The position numbers and the translations under genes are program-made. Below are positions 1-7,988 of a stretch of 64,000 nt of DNA, piece after piece; within the stretch, counting starts at the first letter, position 1; every line of letters starts with the position of its first letter. Where the stretch lies: NCBI GenBank assembly GCA_910589105.1, contig CAJUST010000003.1:81105-145104 (forward strand), written 5' to 3'. This DNA is from an uncultured Lachnospiraceae bacterium (GTDB lineage Bacteria > Bacillota > Clostridia > Lachnospirales > Lachnospiraceae). Under the pieces are notes generated by a model, which saw only the letters and a list, made by a program, of their open reading frames with translations, was not told where the DNA came from and did not search any database.

Positions 1-42
1 GCAGCCTTCCGAAGTTCTAAATGACAAAAAGGAGCAAGAACA

Positions 43-2052
43 ATGGGCATAAAAGAAAACATAGAACAACTGCGGGAGAAAATTGAATACCACAATAACC
101 GGTATTACAATGAGGATAATCCGGAAGTGTCCGATTATGAATATGATATGCTGATGCAAAAGTTAAAACAGTTAGAGAAGGAGCATCCAGAATATGAGGA
201 CGCCAATTCCCCGACAAAGAAAGTAGGGGGAACTGCGAAACGGCAGGCTGGCGTTTTAGTCCGGCATAACGTGCCGATGTTAAGCCTCCAGGATATGTTT
301 TCCAAAGAAGAAATTTTAGAGTTTGTAGAAGATATGCAAAAACAGCTTGAAGATCCGGAATTTGTCGTGGAATATAAAATTGACGGGCTTTCCCTATCGC
401 TTCGTTATGAATACGGGAAATTAAAACTTGCGGAGACACGCGGCGACGGCGTTACATTCGGGGAAGATGTGACGGAAAATGCCAGAGTAATTGAGGACGT
501 GAAGCAGACTCTTAGGGATAAGCCAAAATATTTAGAAATCCGTGGAGAAGTCTATATGAAAAATGAAGACTTTGACGCAGTAAACGAACTTCAGGAGCTG
601 TTGGGAAAAAAAGCGTTTGCAAACCCAAGAAACTGCGCGGCGGGGACGTTAAGGCAGTTAGATCCTTCCGTGACAAAAGAGAGGAAACTCTCTATGTTTG
701 TATTTAATATCCAGCAGGTGGACGGCATTGTGTTTGAGACGCATACGCAAGGGTATGAATTTCTAAAAAATCAGGGGATTCCGGTTATAGATGACTACCG
801 GCTTTGTAAAACCGGAGAAGAAGTCTGGAAGGCGATTGAGGCAATCGGGGAAAACAGGGGGAAGCTCCCTTACGATATAGATGGAGCCGTTGTCAAAGTC
901 AACAGCTATCGGGACAGGGAACAGTTAGGGGCGACCTCAAAAGTCCCGCGCTGGGCGGCTGCCTATAAATACCCGCCGGAGGAAAAAGAGACGGTATTAA
1001 GGGAAATTGAGCTTTCTGTTGGACGCACTGGGCGGATTACGCCGACGGCTGTGTTTGATCCGGTGCGTTTGTGCGGAACGTCAGTTTCAAGGGCGACGCT
1101 CCACAATCAGGATTTTATGGACGAACTGGACATTGGGGTTTTAGATACGGTTGTGGTCTATAAATCCGGCGAAATTATCCCGAAAATAAAAGAAGTAAAA
1201 AAAGAGAAACGTCCGGCAGGCTGGGTGAAGTTTCAGATTCCCGATGCATGTCCGGTATGTGGGGAAAAATTAGTCCGGGACAAGGATACGGCAGATATGA
1301 AGTGCATCAATGAAAGCTGTCCTGCGCAGCTTGAACGGCAGATTATTAATTTTGTCGGCAGGGATGCAATGGACATGAAAGGCTTTGGAGCGGTCTATAT
1401 CACGGAACTAATAAAAAAGGGGTATATAAAAAGCGCGGCGGATATTTATTCGCTCAAAGAAAGCCGCGATGCCTTAATTGAGGAAGGGTTAATCGGAAAA
1501 GAGAAAAATACAGATAAGTTATTGTCAGTCATTGAAAAATCCAAAGAAAACGATGCCTATAAGCTTTTGACGGGCCTTGGGATACCAAATGTAGGAAAAG
1601 CGGCCGCAAAAGCAATTATGCGGAAGTTTCGGACATTTGACAGCTTAATTCGCGCAACCTCAGAAGAATTGCAGGAAGTGGAGGATATTGGCGGCGTGTC
1701 GGCAGAATCCATTCTGCGTTTTTTTGCAAAAAAAGAAAATCAGGAATTAATGGAACGGTTCAAAGCGGCGGGCGTAAATATGGAATGCTATATGGAAGAT
1801 GGCATGGACGGCGGGGACGGCAGATTATCAGGAAAGACATTTGTCATTACAGGGACGCTCCCTAATTTAGACAGAAGGGAAGCGGCGGCATTAATTGAAA
1901 AATTCGGCGGGAAAGTGACAAATTCCGTTTCCAAAAAGACTTCCTATCTTTTGGCAGGAGAAAAAGCGGGAAGCAAGCAGACGAAAGCGGAAAGCCTTGG
2001 CATTCCGGTAATTTCAGAAGCAATGCTCCTTGAAATGACAGGCGGAAAGTAA
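43..2052 (+). CDS. ligA: NAD-dependent DNA ligase LigA
   Basis: Seals nicks in replication and repair using NAD+ as AMP donor. The 669-residue length is normal for the family. Visible parts in order are the N-terminal NMN-binding region, the adenylation motif KIDG with the nucleophile lysine at residue 112, an OB-fold region, a four-cysteine zinc finger (CPVCG followed by C-x5-C, about residues 403-426), helix-hairpin-helix repeats (about 440-580) and a C-terminal BRCT domain (about 590-669). AAAGGAG lies at a good distance before the ATG. metA follows 24 nt after the stop, so the two may be co-transcribed. The 42 nt before the start are too short to identify an upstream gene, although pcrA is a frequent neighbour in relatives. 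Confidence 0.97.
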   Translation: MGIKENIEQLREKIEYHNNRYYNEDNPEVSDYEYDMLMQKLKQLEKEHPEYEDANSPTKKVGGTAKRQAGVLVRHNVPMLSLQDMFSKEEILEFVEDMQKQLEDPEFVVEYKIDGLSLSLRYEYGKLKLAETRGDGVTFGEDVTENARVIEDVKQTLRDKPKYLEIRGEVYMKNEDFDAVNELQELLGKKAFANPRNCAAGTLRQLDPSVTKERKLSMFVFNIQQVDGIVFETHTQGYEFLKNQGIPVIDDYRLCKTGEEVWKAIEAIGENRGKLPYDIDGAVVKVNSYRDREQLGATSKVPRWAAAYKYPPEEKETVLREIELSVGRTGRITPTAVFDPVRLCGTSVSRATLHNQDFMDELDIGVLDTVVVYKSGEIIPKIKEVKKEKRPAGWVKFQIPDACPVCGEKLVRDKDTADMKCINESCPAQLERQIINFVGRDAMDMKGFGAVYITELIKKGYIKSAADIYSLKESRDALIEEGLIGKEKNTDKLLSVIEKSKENDAYKLLTGLGIPNVGKAAAKAIMRKFRTFDSLIRATSEELQEVEDIGGVSAESILRFFAKKENQELMERFKAAGVNMECYMEDGMDGGDGRLSGKTFVITGTLPNLDRREAAALIEKFGGKVTNSVSKKTSYLLAGEKAGSKQTKAESLGIPVISEAMLLEMTGGK

Positions 2053-2076
2053 ACAAAAAGAAAAGAGGCGGTTTAT

Positions 2077-3009
2077 ATGCCAATTCGCACACAAAGCGAT
2101 TTACCGGCAAAAGAAATTTTAGAAAAAGAAAATATTTTTGTAATGGATGAAAACCGGGCGATGCATCAGGATATCCGGCCAATCCGCATAGCGATTTTAA
2201 ACCTTATGCCTTTAAAAGAGGACACGGAACTGCAGATTTTAAGATCGCTGTCTAATACGCCTCTACAGGTGGATATTACATTCCTGACGGTGACAAGCCA
2301 TGAGTCAAAACATACCTCGAAAAGCCATCTGAATAAATTTTACCAGACATTTTCCTGTGTAAAAGAGCAGTGTTTTGACGGCTTGATTATAACGGGCGCG
2401 CCAGTGGAAATGATGGAATTTGAGGAAGTGGACTACTGGCAGGAATTATGTGGGATTATGGATTGGACAAAGACGAATGTGACATCGACTTTGCATGTCT
2501 GCTGGGGGGCGCAGGCGGGCTTATTCTATCATTACGGCATCCCGAAATATAAATTAGAACAAAAACTTTTTGGAATTTATGAGCACCGCGTTATGAATCG
2601 GAAAGTTCCCCTAGTGCGTGGATTTGACGATTATTTTATGGCGCCCCATTCAAGGAATACCAAAAACCGCGCAGAAGACATTAAGGCAGTCAGGGAATTG
2701 ACAATTTTGGCGGAATCCGAAGAAGCCGGCGTATTTCTTGCGATTGCAGACGAGGGGCGGAAAGTTTTTCTGATGGGGCATCCGGAATATGACAGATATA
2801 CATTGGATAAAGAATATAAGCGGGATCAGAAAAAAGGGTTAAACATTGCGCTGCCGCGGAATTATTATCCGAACGACTGCCCTGATATGCGTCCCAATTT
2901 ACAGTGGCGCTCGCATGGAAACGCATTGTATTCGAACTGGCTGAATTATTACGTCTACCAGCAGACCCCGTATGATTTTATCAGTACGGCGGGGATTGTG
3001 GGGAAATAG
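2077..3009 (+). CDS. metA: Homoserine O-acetyltransferase (MetA family)
   Basis: Acylates homoserine in the first committed step of methionine synthesis. The 310-residue protein carries the catalytic set expected for the family: Cys142 in HVCWGAQ, and His235 and Glu237 in MGHPEYD. Residue 111 is Glu (GAPVE). In this family Glu111 goes with acetyl-CoA use and Gly111 with succinyl-CoA use, so I read this as an acetyltransferase despite the traditional MetA/succinyl name. An AAAAGAGG-type ribosome site precedes the ATG. It follows ligA by 24 nt and is followed by a hairpin terminator. I see no SAM riboswitch or T-box before it, so control would come from upstream of ligA or elsewhere. Confidence 0.95.
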   Translation: MPIRTQSDLPAKEILEKENIFVMDENRAMHQDIRPIRIAILNLMPLKEDTELQILRSLSNTPLQVDITFLTVTSHESKHTSKSHLNKFYQTFSCVKEQCFDGLIITGAPVEMMEFEEVDYWQELCGIMDWTKTNVTSTLHVCWGAQAGLFYHYGIPKYKLEQKLFGIYEHRVMNRKVPLVRGFDDYFMAPHSRNTKNRAEDIKAVRELTILAESEEAGVFLAIADEGRKVFLMGHPEYDRYTLDKEYKRDQKKGLNIALPRNYYPNDCPDMRPNLQWRSHGNALYSNWLNYYVYQQTPYDFISTAGIVGK

Positions 3010-3092
3010 CAAGGAACAGCAAGGGTTTAGAGGACTTTATCAAAATACTTGATAACTGAATAAAGGCTTTACACCAAATTTTATAGAATTTT

Positions 3093-3115
3093 AAAGGCTT
3101 TGAGCCTTTTTAATT
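3093..3115 (+). terminator. Rho-independent terminator after metA
   Basis: AAAGGCT and AGCCTTT pair across a three-base loop and are followed by a T-rich tract. It lies 84 nt after the metA stop and would end the ligA-metA transcript. Confidence 0.65.
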
Positions 3116-3202
3116 TGCATAAAACAAGCATGGATAATGTGGGGGTGTATGGACGTGTATTATTTATCTTTTGGCAAGGCATGACGAAATACGAAAACCG
3201 GA

Positions 3203-3474
3203 TTGTTGCTATTAGGAAGTATGGCGGAATGTCCGGGGTGTGGTGTATTACTTGATGACGGAAATGAGATGCTTGCTTATAAATATGTGGAATGTGGGAT
3301 TTTTACAGAAGGGAATGTAGAGTATTTTGCAACTGAAAAGGAATATAGTTTAGAAGTAGTGGATTTTTATAAAGAAAAAATACTCTGCAAGCATTGTGGG
3401 AAAGAATTGGAGGAAAACTTAAATTTTGCCCAAATTGCGGGAAACCATTTGCAGTTGAAAAAGTGATTCATTAG
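3203..3474 (+). pseudogene. Frameshifted small double zinc-ribbon protein
   Basis: The frame opens with TTG at 3203; an internal ATG at 3221 is the likelier start. It encodes a small protein with CPGCG near the N-terminus and CKHCG near residue 70. As read, it then runs into LNFAQIAGN and stops at 3466. A shift to the -1 frame near 3421 instead continues with KFCPNCGKPF and ends at a TAG at 3472-3474. CKHCG followed by FCPNCG is the normal second half of a zinc ribbon, so the frame is broken by one base. Either the gene is dead or there is a sequencing error. Function is unknown. Confidence 0.6.
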
Positions 3475-3485
3475 GCATTATATAG

Positions 3486-3578
3486 AAATATATAGCGGAG
3501 AACATTATTTGTGATTGTTGTGGAGAAGAAACTTCAAAAGTAAAGAAGATTCAACCGGCAATCTTAAATAAGTATTAA
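3486..3578 (+). pseudogene. Fragment of a cysteine-rich (zinc knuckle) protein
   Basis: An open stretch with no start codon encodes a short tail containing IICDCCGEE and ending in LNKY, then TAA. The CxxC pair resembles half of a zinc ribbon. Together with the frameshifted gene just upstream it suggests a decaying small-gene remnant between metA and the DUF1002 gene. It could also be chance coding. Confidence 0.3.
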
Positions 3579-3593
3579 GTTTTCCTGTTTTCT

Positions 3594-3621
3594 TTGACAA
3601 ACCTTAAATTTTGTGTAAAAA
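3594..3621 (+). promoter_or_regulatory. Putative promoter of the DUF1002 gene
   Basis: A perfect TTGACA is followed after 16 nt by the weak -10 TAAAAA. It lies about 33 nt before the chosen start codon. Confidence 0.4.
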
Positions 3622-3653
3622 TGATTGCGTCAGTGAGAGGAGGAAATTTATCA

Positions 3654-4937
3654 ATGAAAAAGAAAATAATGCGTTTGATAAGTATATGTGTAACATTGAC
3701 GATTCTATGTGGTTCTGTGGTAACGGCATCGGCAAGCGTCCCAGAGCAGCCGTCTGATTCCGTTCCCGTGACAGCTCCGTCAGCAAACGACAGCGCGCCG
3801 GACGAGGATGCAAGCCCGGACAAAGCCCCAGATACAAATCCGGACAGTTCTGCAGGCAACCGTCCGTCAGATGGACAAACGGAATTGCCGAATGGAGGAG
3901 AGCCTTCAAAGGATCAGGAAAATGCAAACGGGGGAGACAGTTCGGGCGGCCAGATTCCGTCTCAGGAACAGCCAAACGATCCGGCTCAGACGCCGCCTGA
4001 AACGCCATCGACGGAAACTGGTGGAAATAATGCGTCTGACGACAAATCCGGCGATGTATCCGGTTCAATCAGCGTAGATGGGAATGAGGACATTTCCGGA
4101 AAGATTACGGTAGAGCAGGATAAAAATGACGATAATGTAGAAATCAAAAAGAATGATAAGCCGTACTTAGCCCTTGGTTCGGATCTGAGCGCGCAGCAGC
4201 AGGCGACAGTGCTTGCAATTATGGGAATTGATCAGAATAAACTGGCGGATTATGATGTGACGTACATCAATAATTCAGAAGAACACCAGTATTTGGATTC
4301 TTATATTGATAAAAGCAAAATCGGGACGAAATCGCTTTCGTCTATCGTAATTGTAGAGCGTGGAAGTGGAAGCGGGATCAATATTTCCACGAATAATATC
4401 ACTTATTGTACGGTAGGCATGTATAAAAATGCTTTGGCGACCGCAGGAATCCAGAATGCAGACATTATAGTGGCGGCGCCGTTTCCAATATCGGGGACAG
4501 CCGCTTTAGTAGGCATATTTAAAGCTTATAAGCAAATGACAGGCGATGAAATTGACGAAGAAAATATCGATGCGGCGTTACATGAGCTTGTAATGACCGG
4601 CCAGTTAGAAGCGGGCGGGGCGGATTCCGATGAAGTGGAAGGCATGATTGCCTATGTGAAACAGGCAGTTGTGGAGCATGATTTGTCTGACGAATCAGAA
4701 ATCCGCGAAGTAATCGCAAAAGGCTGTGATAAATTTGGCATTACATTGACGGAAGAAGAAGTGAATGAAGTTGTCAAACTGATGAAAAAAATCAGTGAGC
4801 TTGATTTGGACGTTGACGGCCTTTTAAATGCGGCGCAGTCGATATATGATAAAATATCCACTGCCGAAGGCGGTTTTTGGGGTAAAATCAAGGAACTTTT
4901 GTCTGCGATTTGGGAAAAGATCAAAGAACTGTTTTAA
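3654..4937 (+). CDS. Secreted DUF1002 family protein
   Basis: A 427-residue exported protein of unknown function. The start is the ATG at 3654, with GAGAGGAGG upstream; reading from a TTG at 3594 would place the promoter box inside the gene. The N-terminus is a signal peptide (MKKKIMRL, hydrophobic core, then ASA). Next is a long low-complexity linker rich in Pro, Ser, Asp and Gly (about residues 30-160). The folded DUF1002 region (about 165-340) includes LALGSDLSAQQ and ITYCTVGMYKNAL. The C-terminal part (about 340-427) is helical and acidic. The linker suggests a domain held away from the cell surface or wall. It stands alone between a decayed region and a convergent gene. Confidence 0.85.
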   Translation: MKKKIMRLISICVTLTILCGSVVTASASVPEQPSDSVPVTAPSANDSAPDEDASPDKAPDTNPDSSAGNRPSDGQTELPNGGEPSKDQENANGGDSSGGQIPSQEQPNDPAQTPPETPSTETGGNNASDDKSGDVSGSISVDGNEDISGKITVEQDKNDDNVEIKKNDKPYLALGSDLSAQQQATVLAIMGIDQNKLADYDVTYINNSEEHQYLDSYIDKSKIGTKSLSSIVIVERGSGSGINISTNNITYCTVGMYKNALATAGIQNADIIVAAPFPISGTAALVGIFKAYKQMTGDEIDEENIDAALHELVMTGQLEAGGADSDEVEGMIAYVKQAVVEHDLSDESEIREVIAKGCDKFGITLTEEEVNEVVKLMKKISELDLDVDGLLNAAQSIYDKISTAEGGFWGKIKELLSAIWEKIKELF

Positions 4938-4944
4938 ATTAATC

Positions 4945-4978
4945 AAAAGAGCTGCTTTTATTTTGCAGCTCTTTTTTT
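4945..4978. terminator. Bidirectional terminator between convergent genes
   Basis: AAGAGCTGC and GCAGCTCTT form a nine-pair stem flanked by A- and T-rich tracts. It ends the DUF1002 gene on the plus strand, and its loop contains the stop codon of the minus-strand membrane protein gene. Confidence 0.8.
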
Positions 4979-5992
4979 GCGGAAATGCCAGCTTTTTTGC
5001 ATTGCATGGATTTTCTGCCTGTTTTCTTCACTGAAACCGACTAAAATCGCATGGTTCGCTTCTGACAGATAATCTATAATGCCGTCAATATCGGATTTGA
5101 TATTCTTCGGACATTGAATATAGACATGTTTATTAGCGGTAATATTTAACGTGTAAGAAATATTAAAATGGCGCCAGAACAATTTATGGAGCGTAGAATG
5201 TTTGTAAATCCAGATGATTTCTTCGATTGGCACAATCGCAATCCCATATTTAGAGGTTTCAATAAAAAAGCGTTCTGTGATAAACATATCTTCCGTCGCA
5301 AGCTGAGGCAGTGTGGCAAGTTCCTTTTCCGCCTGCGCAAGCAGTTCTTTGGGTTTTCCGAAATGCCCGAGTTTCCGGCAGGGCGGCGAAAAATCCGGCC
5401 GGAGGATAAAAGAGAGGAAAAACAGAATTTGAAGTCCGGCGTATAGGGCGCTTCCTGCAAGAAGCAGAAATAAAAATATGCCGAAACCATAACGGAAGTC
5501 CGGCTCGCTCAGATAATAAGGCGTTACTTTCGATTGAATGCCGGAATCTGTCCAGTTCAGGTCGTCGGAAAGATGCTCTAATAGGGAAGTAAAGCTTGCA
5601 TCCACAGATAGAATTTTGCCATAAACGGTAAGCGTTTCAATTTCCGGCAGTCCCTGTTCGCAGGCGTTTGGAGTTAAAAGAATGATACTGCATTCCCGTT
5701 TTTCCTTGTTTTCCATGTAGTAATAATATCCGATCACGCGGTGAAAACGGCTTTTGGTGTATCCGGTAAATTTTAAATGGCTTAACGTGGCGGATACATA
5801 AACCTGATTTTTTTGGCTTTGTTGTTCCATATTGGAAATATGGGTGAGTTTTGCGGGCGAGATGACAGATAAAACCGGAAAAATCTGAAACAGAGCCAGC
5901 GTAAATAAAAGATAAAGGATAGGGCAGATCAGCCGTTTCCGGTAAAAATTCTGAATGTTTTTGGATATATGGCGGTTGAATTGTTCTTGCAT
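4958..5992 (-). CDS. Two-pass membrane protein of unknown function
   Basis: A 344-residue protein with a short cytoplasmic start, a transmembrane segment near residues 22-45 (ILYLLFTLALF), a loop of about 120 residues, a second segment near 168-195 (FGIFLFLLLAG) and a C-terminal soluble domain. That domain ends in a YcxB/PH-like stretch that mentions an interaction surface (FFIETSKYGIAIVPIEEI, then an IYKHSTLHKLFWRHFN region). I recognise no catalytic motif. AGGAG precedes the ATG, and a 17-nt spaced promoter lies upstream. The gene is monocistronic. Confidence 0.75.
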   Translation of the reverse strand: MQEQFNRHISKNIQNFYRKRLICPILYLLFTLALFQIFPVLSVISPAKLTHISNMEQQSQKNQVYVSATLSHLKFTGYTKSRFHRVIGYYYYMENKEKRECSIILLTPNACEQGLPEIETLTVYGKILSVDASFTSLLEHLSDDLNWTDSGIQSKVTPYYLSEPDFRYGFGIFLFLLLAGSALYAGLQILFFLSFILRPDFSPPCRKLGHFGKPKELLAQAEKELATLPQLATEDMFITERFFIETSKYGIAIVPIEEIIWIYKHSTLHKLFWRHFNISYTLNITANKHVYIQCPKNIKSDIDGIIDYLSEANHAILVGFSEENRQKIHAMQKSWHFRKKRAAK

Positions 5993-6037
5993 GAAAAGGC
6001 ATCTCCTGTCGAAAACTGTAGAATAAAATGTATGTTT

Positions 6038-6066
6038 AGTATATAGGAAGGAAAGGAAATATTCAA
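6038..6066 (-). promoter_or_regulatory. Promoter of the two-pass membrane protein gene
   Basis: Reading the minus strand, TTGAAT is followed after 17 nt by TATACT, about 45 nt upstream of the ATG at 5992. Confidence 0.6.
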
Positions 6067-6174
6067 GCGGCAGATGCGTGTTTCTTTATCGGGAAGAATG
6101 GGGCTTGTTAAGATTGAAAAAGATTTTGTCTGTATGACAAGGCAAAGGAAATGTGGATTTTGTATAAGTTGGGA

Positions 6175-6203
6175 TTGAGGGTTTTAAGGAAAACGCGTAT
6201 AAT
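6175..6203 (+). promoter_or_regulatory. Promoter of the methyltransferase-hslO-nadE run
   Basis: TTGAGG, a 17-nt spacer and a perfect TATAAT precede the methyltransferase start by about 78 nt. No other strong promoter is seen before the aldo/keto reductase gene, so this one may serve four genes. Confidence 0.65.
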
Positions 6204-6280
6204 GGTACAGATGGAAGAAACAGGATTGGAAATGAAATAGAAGCAAGACGGGAAAAAGAGAAAGAAAAACAGGAAAAGGA

Positions 6281-7117
6281 ATGGTAGAAGATTCAAGAAT
6301 GAAAACAGATACGGAAATAAAAGCCGAAATGAAAACAGAAGCAGATCTAAAAGCATATGGCGGTTTTGCAAGGGTATATGATTTATTTATGGACGAGACG
6401 CCTTATGAAGAATGGTGTATGTCTATTCGAAGCATATTGAAACAATATGGGATTTTAGATGGGCTGATTTTGGACTTGGGATGCGGCACAGGGAAAATGA
6501 CCCGTCTTCTGCGGCAGGCGGGGTATGATATGATAGGGGTGGATTCTTCAGAGGAGATGCTTGGGATTGCCATGGAACATCAGGAAGATGCGGGCATTTT
6601 GTATTTACATCAGGATATGCGGGAGTTTGAACTCTATGGCACAGTGCGGGCAGTTATAAGCGTTTGTGATTCAATGAATTATATGTTAGAGGAAGATGAG
6701 CTTTTGGCTGTGTTTTCACTGGTGAATAATTATTTAGATCCGGGTGGTATTTTTTTGTTTGATATGAACACCCTATATAAGTACAGGGAAATTCTGGGCG
6801 AGCAGACAATTTGTGAGAATAGGGAAGAAGGGAGTTTTATCTGGGAAAACTATTTTGATGAAGAAACGCAGATCAATCAATATGATATGACGTTTTTTAT
6901 ACGGGAAGCAGATGGCAGATACCAAAAATTTGAGGAAACGCATTTTCAGCGTGGATATGCGCCGGATAAAATTAAAGAGCTGGCAGAACGGGCCGGATTA
7001 GAATGGATTGGCTGTTATGAGGCATATACAAATCAGCCTTTCAATATACAAAGCAAGGTACAGAGTGAGCGGATTCTGGCAGTGGTTAGGGAACGCGGCA
7101 AGAAGGGAGAAAAATAA
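6281..7117 (+). CDS. Class I SAM-dependent methyltransferase
   Basis: A 278-residue protein with a Rossmann-type SAM-binding core: motif I LDLGCGTG (about residues 66-73), the acidic residue of motif II in IGVDSS, and a later FDMNT. The C-terminal half has the mixed fold common in unspecialised methyltransferases, so the substrate cannot be inferred. The chosen ATG at 6281 has AGGAAAAGGA just before it; in-frame ATGs at 6299 and 6329 are possible, and the first residues are charged and poorly constrained. The stop is one base before the hslO start, so the two are probably translated together. Confidence 0.85.
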   Translation: MVEDSRMKTDTEIKAEMKTEADLKAYGGFARVYDLFMDETPYEEWCMSIRSILKQYGILDGLILDLGCGTGKMTRLLRQAGYDMIGVDSSEEMLGIAMEHQEDAGILYLHQDMREFELYGTVRAVISVCDSMNYMLEEDELLAVFSLVNNYLDPGGIFLFDMNTLYKYREILGEQTICENREEGSFIWENYFDEETQINQYDMTFFIREADGRYQKFEETHFQRGYAPDKIKELAERAGLEWIGCYEAYTNQPFNIQSKVQSERILAVVRERGKKGEK

Positions 7118-7118
7118 T

Positions 7119-7988
7119 ATGGAAGATTATATTGTAAGGGCGACGGCGGCAAATGGGCAGATACGGGCGTTTGCCATTACTTCCGCGAATCTTGTGGAAA
7201 CAGCGCGCAAACATCATGGCGCAAGTCCGGTGATGACGGCGGCGTTAGGAAGGCTGTTATCTGGCGCGGCAATGATGGGCGTAATGATGAAAGGGGAAAA
7301 AGACCTTTTGACGATACAAATCCAATGCAGCGGCCCGGCAAAAGGATTGACGGTAACGGCAGATGCAAAAGGAAATGTCAAAGGGTATCCAAGCGTTCCG
7401 GACGTAATCCTTCCTCCAAATGCGAATGGGAAATTAGACGTGGGCAGGGCGCTGGGGCTTGGCGTGATGTCGGTGATAAAAGATATTGGCATGAAAGAGC
7501 CGTATGTGGGGCAGATTGAGTTAAAAACAGGGGAAATAGCGGAGGATTTGACGTATTATTTTGCTTCGTCGGAACAGATTCCGTCTTCCGTCGGGCTTGG
7601 CGTTTTAATGAGCAAAGAAAATACGGTCAAACGTTCCGGCGGTTTTATTTTACAGCTTCTGCCCTTTACAGACGAAGAAACGATCAGCCGTTTGGAAGAC
7701 AGGATTTCACAACTGACAAGCATTACCGCGCTTTTGGAAAAGGGCGATACGCCGGAGCTATTGTTAAAAGAAGTATTAGGTGAGATTCCGTTTGAAGTGA
7801 CGGAGACAATTCCGGCAAAGTTTTGGTGCGGCTGTTCAAAAGAGAGGATTTCAAAATCCCTTGCGACGCTTGGCAAAAAAGAGTTGGACGAGATGATCGC
7901 GGAAGGGCAGGGAATTGAAGTGAAATGCCATTTTTGCAATACAGACTATACATTCAGCGCAGATGAGTTAAAGGAGATTCGAAATTGA
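7119..7988 (+). CDS. hslO: Redox-regulated chaperone Hsp33
   Basis: A holdase that traps unfolding proteins during oxidative stress. The protein is 289 residues from the ATG at 7119, which has GAAGGGAG upstream; an open frame extends further back but overlaps the methyltransferase. The redox switch is visible as Cys237 and Cys239 (CGC) and Cys270 and Cys273 (CHFC), which bind zinc when reduced and form disulfides when oxidised. The N-terminal domain holds the typical LLSGAAMMG segment. The last four bases overlap the TTG start of nadE, indicating coupled translation. Confidence 0.95.
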   Translation: MEDYIVRATAANGQIRAFAITSANLVETARKHHGASPVMTAALGRLLSGAAMMGVMMKGEKDLLTIQIQCSGPAKGLTVTADAKGNVKGYPSVPDVILPPNANGKLDVGRALGLGVMSVIKDIGMKEPYVGQIELKTGEIAEDLTYYFASSEQIPSSVGLGVLMSKENTVKRSGGFILQLLPFTDEETISRLEDRISQLTSITALLEKGDTPELLLKEVLGEIPFEVTETIPAKFWCGCSKERISKSLATLGKKELDEMIAEGQGIEVKCHFCNTDYTFSADELKEIRN

